64,000 nt of DNA from Sphingomonas caeni (GTDB taxonomy: Bacteria > Pseudomonadota > Alphaproteobacteria > Sphingomonadales > Sphingomonadaceae): NCBI RefSeq assembly GCF_026013415.1, contig NZ_JAPDOK010000012.1, positions 1 to 64,000 on the forward strand. The letters are read 5' to 3'. Position numbers and translations under genes: made by a program. The notes below the pieces were generated by a model. It saw nothing but the letters and a program-made list of their open reading frames with translations, did no database searches and was not told the DNA's origin. Shown here in pieces: positions 1-9,455 of this stretch (position 1 is its first letter; every line of letters begins with the position of its first letter).

Positions 1-945
1 TGGCCATTCGGCGGCGAACAGCCGCGCCATCTCCGCCGCGAAGGGCGCCGCCTCGAAGCGCTTGCGGTCGATCACCGGTTCGCTGGCGACGCGGCGGTAC
101 GAGTTGATGAAGCGGCGAAGGCCCTCGGCGCGGCGCTCGAGCGTCGACACGGCGAGACGCGCATCGGCGAGGCGCGGATCGTCCAGCCCGGCGAGCAGGG
201 TGGAGGCGGTCGCGGCGAGCGAGGTCACCGGGGTCAGCGAGTTGAGGATCTCGTGCGTGAGCACGCGGACCAGGTCGGTCTGCGCGGCCATCTCGACCGC
301 ATTGAGCGTCTCCTGCACCGGCTGGACGATCACGACGCGCGCGCGCCCGCCGAGCCGGGTGAGCGCCGCCGAACGCACGATGGCCCGTTTGGCGCGCCCG
401 CCGATGGTGAGGATCAGCACATCCTCCTTGAGCGGCCCTTCGAGATCGAGCCGGCCGGCGAAGGTCGCGCCGTAGATCAGGAAATCCTCGCCGCGGACGC
501 CCTGATGCTCGGCGAACAGCCGCCGCGCCGCCTTGTTGGCGAGGTTGATCCGCCCGTCGCCGGTAACGGTGAGCAGGGGCACGGGCGTATCGTTGACCAG
601 CGCCTCGAGGAAGCCGAGCTCGTCGCTTGCGGCGCGCCGCTCCTCGCGCAGCTTGCGGATCGCGCCGTCGAACGCCTGGCCCATCTGCTCGAACCCCGAT
701 CCGGGCCCGCGATCGAAATGCACCGAGGTATCGCCGTGATGGAGCGCCTCGACGAAGCGCGACACTTCGACATTGGTGCGCTGGACATGGTTCCATAGCA
801 GCCAGCAGGTCAGCGCGACGACCATGCCGGCGAGCACGCGCGTCGCCCCGAAACCTGGCGTCGCGGCCACCCAGGCAAAGCCGATCAGCGCGATCTGGAC
901 CAGCAGCAGCCGCCACAGCAGGCCGACGGTGAAATTAGAGCCCAT
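1..945 (-). CDS. Sensor histidine kinase, NtrY-like, C-terminus beyond window edge
   Basis: The reading frame runs from an ATG at 943-945 to the window edge without a stop, giving 315 residues of an incomplete protein. Two hydrophobic segments lie near residues 9-28 and 36-51. A PAS-like region follows around 90-210 (LGFLEALVNDTPVPLLTV). The phosphoacceptor H-box is LTHEILNSLTP with His near residue 231. The ATPase domain would lie off the window. The kinase is inner-membrane bound and presumably phosphorylates the sigma-54 activator encoded just downstream in the same direction (1122-2516). A palindromic repeat element fills the gap between them. The signal it senses cannot be read from the sequence. 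Confidence 0.88.
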   Translation of the reverse strand, partial: MGSNFTVGLLWRLLLVQIALIGFAWVAATPGFGATRVLAGMVVALTCWLLWNHVQRTNVEVSRFVEALHHGDTSVHFDRGPGSGFEQMGQAFDGAIRKLREERRAASDELGFLEALVNDTPVPLLTVTGDGRINLANKAARRLFAEHQGVRGEDFLIYGATFAGRLDLEGPLKEDVLILTIGGRAKRAIVRSAALTRLGGRARVVIVQPVQETLNAVEMAAQTDLVRVLTHEILNSLTPVTSLAATASTLLAGLDDPRLADARLAVSTLERRAEGLRRFINSYRRVASEPVIDRKRFEAAPFAAEMARLFAAEWP

Positions 946-960
946 CAATTCAAACTCACT

Positions 961-1110
961 CCCCTCCCTGCTTGCAGGGAGGGGCTGGGGGTGGGTGCGC
1001 GCGTCTGCGCGCTCAAGAGACCCTACTGCCGTCGCGGCAGAAGCACCGGCCGGGGCATCGAGCCCCGTCCGGCGCTGACCCACCCCTGGCCCCTCCCTTG
1101 CAGGGAGGGG
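961..1110. repeat. Type A palindromic repeat element, gene-free copy 1
   Basis: Inverted arms at 961-996 and 1078-1110 are each built from a CCCTCCCT...AGGGAGGG hairpin followed by a GGGGTGGGT tail. The interior holds a palindrome CGGGGCATCGAGCCCCG at 1051-1067 and another hairpin, CTGCCGTCGCGGCAG, near 1025-1039. The same arms and central palindrome recur at 12660-12797. Related arms flank a nuclease gene at 15336-15788. It lies between the kinase and regulator genes. Confidence 0.85.
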
Positions 1111-1121
1111 AACGACTGATC

Positions 1122-2516
<1,395 letters not shown>

Positions 2517-2537
2517 CGTCCGCTCCCGTACAGCGAC

Positions 2538-2553
2538 TGTGCGGAATCGGACA
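2538..2553. promoter_or_regulatory. Dyad operator, copy 1 (likely enhancer for the sigma-54 activator)
   Basis: The 16-bp dyad TGTGCGGAATCGGACA has the symmetric form TGTsCG-N4-CGrACA. It lies about 70 bp upstream of the -24 element and 22 bp upstream of the regulator's own start codon. Two more copies occur at 2829-2864. The distance from the promoter suits a bacterial enhancer-binding protein; the assignment to the 1122-2516 regulator is inference. Confidence 0.7.
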
Positions 2554-2607
2554 ATCAAATTGCGTGCCAGAGCGGCCAGAAGCCCCTGCACCCTGCAAAA
2601 TCGCACT

Positions 2608-2624
2608 TGGCACGGCTCCTGCTT
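2608..2624 (+). promoter_or_regulatory. Sigma-54 (-24/-12) promoter of the exporter operon
   Basis: The sequence TGGCACGGCTCCTGCTT matches the RpoN consensus TGGCACG-N4-TTGCW. The invariant GG (2609-2610) and GC (2621-2622) are separated by exactly 10 bp. Transcription should start near 2633-2635, about 30 bp ahead of the first ORF. The divergent gene encodes a sigma-54 activator, which supports the call. Confidence 0.88.
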
Positions 2625-2665
2625 TTATCCCCGCAACGAACGCAGGGGGACTGCGGGAGGAAGGG

Positions 2666-2884
2666 ATGATGGACGCAAACAAGCTGAGACTATGGGCGCG
2701 GACGGTGGTGATGCTCGCCGCTATTCTGCTCGCCGTGTCGCTCTACCGGGCCCAGCCGGCGGGGATGGACCTCGCGGTCAATGAGCGCGGGCTGTCGTTC
2801 CAGTTCCGGGTCGCCCTGCTCAACATTGCGTTCGATATCGGACAGCATTGTCCGGAATCGAACAGTTGCGGGAGGCTCGTCTGA
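2666..2884 (+). CDS. Short membrane protein, first gene of exporter operon
   Basis: This is a 72-aa ORF beginning MMDANKLRLW behind a strong ribosome site (GGGAGGAAGGG). One hydrophobic segment lies near residues 12-26 (VVMLLAAILLAVSLY-like) and the rest is soluble. I recognise no family. It sits directly after the sigma-54 promoter and ends 12 bp before the likely start of the HlyD gene. Two operator dyads lie inside its last 56 bases. It could be a small accessory subunit of the exporter or a leader ORF. Confidence 0.55.
   Translation: MMDANKLRLWARTVVMLAAILLAVSLYRAQPAGMDLAVNERGLSFQFRVALLNIAFDIGQHCPESNSCGRLV
2829..2864. promoter_or_regulatory. Tandem dyad operators, copies 2 and 3
   Basis: Copy 2 occupies 2829-2844 (TGTCCGATATCGAACG on the minus strand). 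Copy 3 occupies 2849-2864 (TGTCCGGAATCGAACA). Their starts are 20 bp apart, two helical turns, and together they form a near-perfect inverted repeat spanning 2830-2863. Both match the dyad at 2538-2553. They lie about 200 bp downstream of the promoter, in the end of the short ORF and just before the HlyD gene. I found no second -24/-12 promoter after them. Confidence 0.65.
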
Positions 2885-2895
2885 GCATCGTCAAA

Positions 2896-4203
2896 ATGCT
2901 TCGCCGCGAAGGCGGCCCCGAATCCGGCGCGGTGAGCGGCAGCGGCATGGACCGCGTCGTCGAGCGGCGCGGCATTCCGATGAAGGTCAAGATCGCCGGC
3001 GGCGCCGCGGCGCTGCTGCTACTGCTCCTCGCCTTCTGGTGGTTCGCGCCGCGCAGCGGCAGCCAGACGATCGAGGCGAGCCGGCTGACCCTCTCCGAGG
3101 TCCGCAAGGGCAATTTCGACGATTTCATTCCGCTGCGCGCCCGCGTCACCCCGCTGCTGACCGTCTATATCGACGCGGTCGAGGGCGGCCGGGTCGAGAA
3201 GATGCTGGTCGAGGACGGCGCGAGCGTGGTGCAGGGCCAGCCGATCGCGGTGCTCTCCAACGCCGATCTCCAGCTCTCGACGCTCGCGCGCCAGACTGAG
3301 GTCGAGCAGCAGATCAACAATATGCGCAGCCAGGAGCTCGCGCTGTCGCAGACCCGCCTCTCGAACGAGCGCGCGATCCTCGACGCCGAACTCGCGCTGC
3401 AAAAGGCGCAGCGGCAATATGACCGCGAAAAGCCGCTCGCCGAGCGCGGCTTTGTGAGCGCGAAGCAATTCGCCGACACGACTGACGAGCTGGCATTCCA
3501 GCGCCGGCGCCTCGCCGCGCTGCGCCGCAGCCAGTCGAACGACGAGCGGCTCCAGGGCAGCCAGCTGTCGCAGCAGCAACAGGCGGCCAGCTCGATGCAG
3601 TCGGGCCTTGCGCTCGCCCGCGCCAATCTCGATGCGCTGAGCCTCAAGGCGCCGGTCTCGGGCACGCTGTCGGGCTTCAACATCCAGATCGGCCAGTCTC
3701 TGCAGCGCGGCGAGCGGATCGGGCAGATCGACAGCCCCGGCCGCAACAAGCTGATCGCGGGCGTCGACGAATTCTATCTCGGCCGCGTCGCGATCGGGCA
3801 GAAGGCCGAGGTCGAGGCCGGCGGCAAGCGCTACGAGGTCAAGGTCACCAAGATCTACCCGCAGGTGCAGAACGGCCAGTTCCAGATCGACCTGCAGTTC
3901 GTCGGGGCCGAACCCGCCGACCTCCAGCGCGGCCAGACGCTCCAGACCAAGCTGATCCTCGGCGATCCAACCCCCGCCCGCCTAATTCCCAATGGCGCCT
4001 TCTACAACGAAACCGGCGGCGCCTGGGTGTTCGTCATCGCTCCCGACGGGCGCTCGGCGGTCAAGCGCCAGGTCCGCCTGGGACGCCGCAACAGCGATTT
4101 CATCGAGGTGCTCGACGGGCTCGATCCCGGCGAGCGCGTGATCACCAGCCCCTATACCGGTTTCGCCGACAAGGACCGGCTCGACCTCACCCGCGCCAAT
4201 TGA
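2896..4203 (+). CDS. Periplasmic adaptor (HlyD/MacA family) of ABC exporter
   Basis: The protein is about 435 aa from the ATG at 2896; a start at 2947 (MDRVVERRGIP) is also plausible. A single transmembrane anchor follows (AAALLLLLLAFWWF). Next come a lipoyl-type half, a coiled-coil hairpin rich in Gln/Arg/Glu (about residues 130-215), and a beta-barrel and membrane-proximal region ending ITSPYTGFADKDRLDL. Adaptors of this family join an inner-membrane MacB-type transporter to an outer-membrane channel. No channel gene is adjacent, so a TolC/NodT protein from elsewhere is presumably used. The ATPase gene follows within 11 bp. Confidence 0.9.
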   Translation: MLRREGGPESGAVSGSGMDRVVERRGIPMKVKIAGGAAALLLLLLAFWWFAPRSGSQTIEASRLTLSEVRKGNFDDFIPLRARVTPLLTVYIDAVEGGRVEKMLVEDGASVVQGQPIAVLSNADLQLSTLARQTEVEQQINNMRSQELALSQTRLSNERAILDAELALQKAQRQYDREKPLAERGFVSAKQFADTTDELAFQRRRLAALRRSQSNDERLQGSQLSQQQQAASSMQSGLALARANLDALSLKAPVSGTLSGFNIQIGQSLQRGERIGQIDSPGRNKLIAGVDEFYLGRVAIGQKAEVEAGGKRYEVKVTKIYPQVQNGQFQIDLQFVGAEPADLQRGQTLQTKLILGDPTPARLIPNGAFYNETGGAWVFVIAPDGRSAVKRQVRLGRRNSDFIEVLDGLDPGERVITSPYTGFADKDRLDLTRAN

Positions 4204-4214
4204 AAGGAATGAAG

Positions 4215-4895
<681 letters not shown>

Positions 4896-4918
4896 ACCGG
4901 GACCCAAGGAGAAGAGCC

Positions 4919-7417
4919 ATGTGGCGCAACTATATGATCGTGGGCGTGCGGGCGCTGATGAAGAACCGCACCTATGCGCTGATCAACATTCTCGGCCTCG
5001 CGATCGGCATGGCCGCGTGCCTGATGATCCTGCTCTTCGTCCGCTACGAGTTCAGCTATGACAAATGGCTGCCCAATGCCGCGAACACCTATCAGCTCCA
5101 GAGCTGGTACCGGCCGCGGATCAATACCGGCGGCGACACCAAGCTCCAGATGACGCCCTATCCCAGCGGCGCGGCGCTCCAGAAGGATTTCCCGCAGGTC
5201 GAACGCTGGGTCTATGCCATGAACACCTCGCCGGTGTTCAAGGATGGCGGCCAGGTCTCGACGATGGAGGAATTCCTCTACACCGACGATGATCTGCTCG
5301 CCGTGCTCCAGCTCCCGCTGCTGCGCGGTTCGGCGAACGCGCTCAGCCAGCCGGGGACGGCGGTGATGACCCAGTCTGAGGCGATCCGCCGCTTCGGCAC
5401 CGACAATGTCGTCGGCCGCACGATGAGCGTGATCAGCCGCGGCAAGACGCGCGATTTCCGGATCAACGCCGTGCTGCGCGATCTGCCCAAGAATTCGCAC
5501 CTCAAGATCAACACGATCGCCCGCATCGACATCCAGGCCTATTTCGCGGATCAGCCGCAGGGCCTGGCCTGCTGGGGCTGCCAGAATGGCTGGATCTGGG
5601 TGAAGCTGAAGCCCGGTACCGACGCCAAGGCGATCGAGGCGCAATTCCCGGCCTGGGAGAAGCGCAACATCCCCGACGAGGTGAGCGGCGATTCGCGCTA
5701 CAATCAGGGCGAGGATCAGGACTGGAAACTGGTCAACGTCTCCGACATCCACCTGGGTGCCGCGCAGGGCGGGGCGATGACCCCCGGCAATGACCGCGGC
5801 ACGATCCTCACCTTCGCCGTCATCGCGCTGCTGATCCTCGGCATGGCGATCATCAACTTCACCAATCTCGCCACCGCCCGTGCCAGCCAGCGCGCCCGCG
5901 AAGTCGCGTTGCGCAAGGTCCTGGGGGCGACGCGCAAGCAGCTGATCTTCCAGTTCATCGCCGAATCGGTGCTGATCTCGGTGATCGCGATGCTGATCGC
6001 GCTGACCTTCGTCGAACTGCTGATGCCCAGCCTCGCGGCCTTTCTCGAGGCGGACATTCCGGTGCACTATTTCGGGAGCGACGGCATCCTGTTGCCCGTG
6101 ATCGGGTTGATGCTGGCGGTCGGCGTGCTCAGCGGCATCTATCCCGCCTTCTTCCTTTCCCGGTTCCAGCCCGCCTCGGTGCTCAAGGCCAACAAGTCGG
6201 CCACCGAGGCGGCGGGGACTGGCCGGCTGCGAAACGTCCTCGTGGTCGGCCAGTTCGCGGTTTCGATCGGGCTGATCGTGTGCACGGCGGTGGTCTATAC
6301 CCAGACCGTCTACGCCCGCACGGTCGATCCCGGCTACAAGCGCGATCATATCCTGCAGGTCGATGAACTCAGCCGCTACGTCGTGCTGGGCAAGGGCGAG
6401 ACGCTGGTGGCCCAGGCCTCGCGTATTCCGGGCGTCAAGGCGGTCGGCCGCACCGATATCGGCATCGCCACGCCCAACAACAATAACACCGGGATAATGG
6501 TGCCCGGCGCCACCGAGGCGGTGCCGATCGGAAACTATGGCGTGGACCCGGGTCTGAAAGACGCGATGGGGATCGAGATGATCGCCGGCCGCTGGTTCGA
6601 TCAACGCCCCGCCGATGACATGACCTTGCCCTTCCCGCCCACCCCCGAGGCCCAGCGGGCGCTGCAGGCGCGCGGGGCGAACATCGTGATCAACGAACTC
6701 GCGACCCAAAAGCTCGGCTTCAAGAATCCCGCCGATGCGGTGGGCAAGACGGTTCGCGCCTCGATGCTCGACAACGAGATCGGTCAGTTGCCGGTGACGA
6801 TCATCGGCGTGATGAAGGATGCGCGCTTCCGCTCGATCCGCGCGCCGCTCGATCCGCTGTTCTTCTACAGCGAGCGCGACGGCCAGAGCTATATGATGGT
6901 TCGCTTCGAAGGCGATCCGGCGGTGCTGCGCGCACGGATGGAGGCGATGTGGAAGACCGTCGTCACCGACGTGCCCTTCAACGCCAAGTTCAGCGACGAC
7001 ATCATGGTCGAACTCTACAAGGCGGAGGATGCCCGCGCGAAGAGCTTCGCCGGCTTCGCGGTGCTCGCGGTGATCGTCGCCTGTCTCGGCCTGTTCGGGC
7101 TCGCCGCCTTCACCGCCGAGCGGCGGACCAAGGAGATCGGCATCCGCAAGGTTCTGGGCGCGCGGACGCGGGACATTGTCCGGTTGCTCGTCTGGCAATT
7201 CTCCAAGCCGGTGATGATCGCCAACATCATTGCCTGGCCGGTCGCCTGGTGGGCGATGCAGGAATGGCTCAACCGGTTCGATGCGCGAATTCCGCTGGGG
7301 CCGGTGCCTTTCCTGCTCGCGGGCGGGCTGGCGCTGGCGATCGCGGTCGTGACGATCGGGGCGCACGCCTTCCGGGTCGCGCGCTCCAACCCGGTGGTGG
7401 CGCTGCGCTACGAGTAA
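4919..7417 (+). CDS. ABC transporter permease, duplicated FtsX/MacB_PCD type
   Basis: The protein is 832 aa, long because it holds two FtsX-like halves. The first membrane segment is ILGLAIGMAACLMILLFVRY near residues 24-43, followed by a periplasmic MacB core domain. A three-helix FtsX block lies around 290-430, a second periplasmic domain around 460-690, and a final FtsX block (FAVLAVIVACLGLFGLAAF) at the C-terminus. The repeated motif REVALRKVLGATRKQL / KEIGIRKVLGARTRDI marks the ATPase coupling helix in both halves. It is the last gene of the sigma-54 operon, 23 bp after the ATPase. Confidence 0.92.
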   Translation: MWRNYMIVGVRALMKNRTYALINILGLAIGMAACLMILLFVRYEFSYDKWLPNAANTYQLQSWYRPRINTGGDTKLQMTPYPSGAALQKDFPQVERWVYAMNTSPVFKDGGQVSTMEEFLYTDDDLLAVLQLPLLRGSANALSQPGTAVMTQSEAIRRFGTDNVVGRTMSVISRGKTRDFRINAVLRDLPKNSHLKINTIARIDIQAYFADQPQGLACWGCQNGWIWVKLKPGTDAKAIEAQFPAWEKRNIPDEVSGDSRYNQGEDQDWKLVNVSDIHLGAAQGGAMTPGNDRGTILTFAVIALLILGMAIINFTNLATARASQRAREVALRKVLGATRKQLIFQFIAESVLISVIAMLIALTFVELLMPSLAAFLEADIPVHYFGSDGILLPVIGLMLAVGVLSGIYPAFFLSRFQPASVLKANKSATEAAGTGRLRNVLVVGQFAVSIGLIVCTAVVYTQTVYARTVDPGYKRDHILQVDELSRYVVLGKGETLVAQASRIPGVKAVGRTDIGIATPNNNNTGIMVPGATEAVPIGNYGVDPGLKDAMGIEMIAGRWFDQRPADDMTLPFPPTPEAQRALQARGANIVINELATQKLGFKNPADAVGKTVRASMLDNEIGQLPVTIIGVMKDARFRSIRAPLDPLFFYSERDGQSYMMVRFEGDPAVLRARMEAMWKTVVTDVPFNAKFSDDIMVELYKAEDARAKSFAGFAVLAVIVACLGLFGLAAFTAERRTKEIGIRKVLGARTRDIVRLLVWQFSKPVMIANIIAWPVAWWAMQEWLNRFDARIPLGPVPFLLAGGLALAIAVVTIGAHAFRVARSNPVVALRYE

Positions 7418-7450
7418 GCCTGCTTCTTTTGCTCGGCTCACGCCGAGGTC

Positions 7451-7533
7451 GCGGCACCAGCCCGCTCCCCCTCCCGGCCGCCCTTACTCTAGTAGCCTAT
7501 GGGTGGCCGGGAGGGGGAGCGGGCTGGTGCCGC
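7451..7533. repeat. Long hairpin repeat between exporter and formate dehydrogenase operons
   Basis: Arms 7451-7482 and 7502-7533 are complementary over 32 bp with one mismatch (a G-T pair), separated by a 19-base loop. The arms contain GCTCCCCCTCCCGGCC and its complement. It could fold into a stable RNA hairpin that ends exporter transcription, though no U-run follows. The style suggests another family of dispersed palindromic element. Confidence 0.8.
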
Positions 7534-7587
7534 CCCACTGCAAGCAGCGCTTGCTCCGGGCGGTGCATCCGGCGTACCGGGCGTGCC

Positions 7588-8001
7588 ATGGAGCTGGACG
7601 AGATCGTGGCGCGGCATATCGGGCGGGAAGGGCCGTTGCTGCCGATCCTGCATGATGTGCAGGCGGCCGCGGGCTTCGTCTCCGAAGAGGCGATCCGGGA
7701 CATCGCGCAGGCGCTGAACCTGAGCCGTGCCGAGGTTTCGGGGGTGGTGAGCTTCTATCACGATTTCCGCCGCACCCCCGATCCGCGCCCGGCGATCCGG
7801 CTGTGCCGTGCCGAGGCGTGCCAGGCCCGCGGGAGCGAGGCGCTGGCCGCGCATGCCGAGCGCGTGGCGGGCGAGCGGGTGCGGGTCGGGACGGTCTATT
7901 GTCTCGGGCTGTGCACGGTCGGGCCGAACGCGATGGTGGGCGACGAGCTGCATGCTCGGCTCGACGAAGGCGCGGTGTCTGCGCTGATCGGCGCGATGTG
8001 A
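7588..8001 (+). CDS. fdsG: NAD-dependent formate dehydrogenase gamma subunit
   Basis: The protein is 137 aa and NuoE-like. Four cysteines bind a [2Fe-2S] cluster (CRAEACQARG and CLGLCTVGPNAM). The start MELDEIVARHIG is the only ATG that gives the usual length. FdsG passes electrons between FdsA and the FMN site in FdsB in the soluble cytoplasmic complex. The stop overlaps the fdsB start (TGATG), so the two are translationally coupled. It is followed by fdsB, fdsA and fdsD. Confidence 0.95.
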   Translation: MELDEIVARHIGREGPLLPILHDVQAAAGFVSEEAIRDIAQALNLSRAEVSGVVSFYHDFRRTPDPRPAIRLCRAEACQARGSEALAAHAERVAGERVRVGTVYCLGLCTVGPNAMVGDELHARLDEGAVSALIGAM

Positions 8002-9455
8002 TGACATTGGTTCGGATCCCGGACGATGCGCTGGCGGTGGCCTGTGGCGCCGACCGGGTAGCGCGGCGGTTCGAGGAACTGGGCGCGACGGTCGAGCGTG
8101 TGTCGAGCTGGGGGATGCACTGGCTCGAGCCGCTGGTGGAGATCGACGGGATAGGCTTCGGGCCGGTCGGTGTTGCCGATGTCGAGGGGGTCCTGGCGGG
8201 CGGTTCGGACCTGTCGGTCGGGCGGATCGAGGACCATCCCTTCATCGCCTCGCAGACCCGGTTGACCTTCGCACGCGCGGGGAAGACCCGGCCGCTGAGC
8301 CTCCAGGACTATGCCGCGACGGGCGGCTGGAAGGGGCTCGAGCGAGCCCGCGCCATGACTGCCGAGGCGATTACCGCCGAAGTCACCGCCTCGGGCCTGC
8401 GCGGGCGGGGCGGGGCCGGCTTTCCGGCGGGGATCAAATGGGAGACGGTCCGCACCGCCAACGGCGTGCGCAAGTACATCGTCTGCAACGCCGATGAAGG
8501 CGACAGCGGCACCTTCGCCGACCGGATGCTGATGGAGGGCGATCCCTTCGTGCTGATCGAGGGGATGGCGATCGCGGGTCTTGCGGTCGGGGCAGCGAAG
8601 GGGTTCGTCTATATCCGCTCCGAATATCCGCATGCGGTGCGCAAGATGGAGGCAGCGGTTCGCCTCGCGGCGCCTTTGGTCGCGCCGTTCGAGATCGAGG
8701 TGCGGGTCGGTGCGGGCGCCTATGTCTGCGGCGAGGAGACGTCGCTGCTCAACAGCCTGGAGGGCAAGCGCGGAGAGGTTCGCGCCAAGCCGCCTCTGCC
8801 CGCGCATGAGGGGCTGTTCGGCTGTCCGACGGTCATCAACAATGTGCTGACCCTGGCAGCCATCCCCTACATTCTTGCCGAGGGCGCGCAGGCCTATGCC
8901 GATTACGGGATGGGGCGGTCGCGCGGGACGATGCCGGTGCAGCTGGCGGGCAATATCCGGTTCGGCGGGCTGTACGAGACGGCGTTCGGCGCGACGCTGG
9001 GCGAATTGATCGGGATCGGCGGAGGGAGTGCTTCGGGCAGGCCGGTGAAAGCGGTGCAGGTCGGCGGGCCGCTCGGCGCCTATTTCCCGCCTTCGCTGTT
9101 CGATACGCCCTTCGACTATGAAGCCTTCACCGCGCGCGACGGGCTGATCGGGCATGGCGGCGTGGTCGTGTTCGACGACAGCGTCGATATGGCCGCGCAG
9201 GCGCGCTTCGCGTTCGAATTCTGCGCGGCGGAGAGCTGCGGCAAGTGCACCCCGTGCCGGATCGGCGCGGTACGGGGGCGCGAGACGATCGAGCGGGTGA
9301 TCGCGGGCGATCCCGACGGGCTCGCGCTGGTGGCGGATCTTTGCGAAACGATGAAGTTCGGCTCGCTCTGCGCGCTGGGCGCGTTCACCCCCTATCCGGT
9401 GATGAGCGCGATCACGCACTTCCCGGCCGATTTCGTGGTAGAAGAGCGGGTATGA
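8001..9455 (+). CDS. fdsB: NAD-dependent formate dehydrogenase beta subunit (diaphorase)
   Basis: The protein is 484 aa and a NuoF homologue. An N-terminal thioredoxin-like [2Fe-2S] remnant is followed by the FMN/NADH domain with GRGGAGFPAGIKWE and CGEETSLLNSLEG. A C-terminal [4Fe-4S] motif CGKCTPCRIG completes it. FdsB transfers formate-derived electrons to NAD+. ATGA overlaps with the downstream fdsA. Context with a formate dehydrogenase alpha subunit rules out respiratory complex I. Confidence 0.95.
   Translation: MTLVRIPDDALAVACGADRVARRFEELGATVERVSSWGMHWLEPLVEIDGIGFGPVGVADVEGVLAGGSDLSVGRIEDHPFIASQTRLTFARAGKTRPLSLQDYAATGGWKGLERARAMTAEAITAEVTASGLRGRGGAGFPAGIKWETVRTANGVRKYIVCNADEGDSGTFADRMLMEGDPFVLIEGMAIAGLAVGAAKGFVYIRSEYPHAVRKMEAAVRLAAPLVAPFEIEVRVGAGAYVCGEETSLLNSLEGKRGEVRAKPPLPAHEGLFGCPTVINNVLTLAAIPYILAEGAQAYADYGMGRSRGTMPVQLAGNIRFGGLYETAFGATLGELIGIGGGSASGRPVKAVQVGGPLGAYFPPSLFDTPFDYEAFTARDGLIGHGGVVVFDDSVDMAAQARFAFEFCAAESCGKCTPCRIGAVRGRETIERVIAGDPDGLALVADLCETMKFGSLCALGAFTPYPVMSAITHFPADFVVEERV

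Noticed and set aside
961..1110. CRISPR-like repeats
   Set aside because: The repeats are inverted pairs of hairpins with one spacer, not regular direct repeats, and no cas gene is present.
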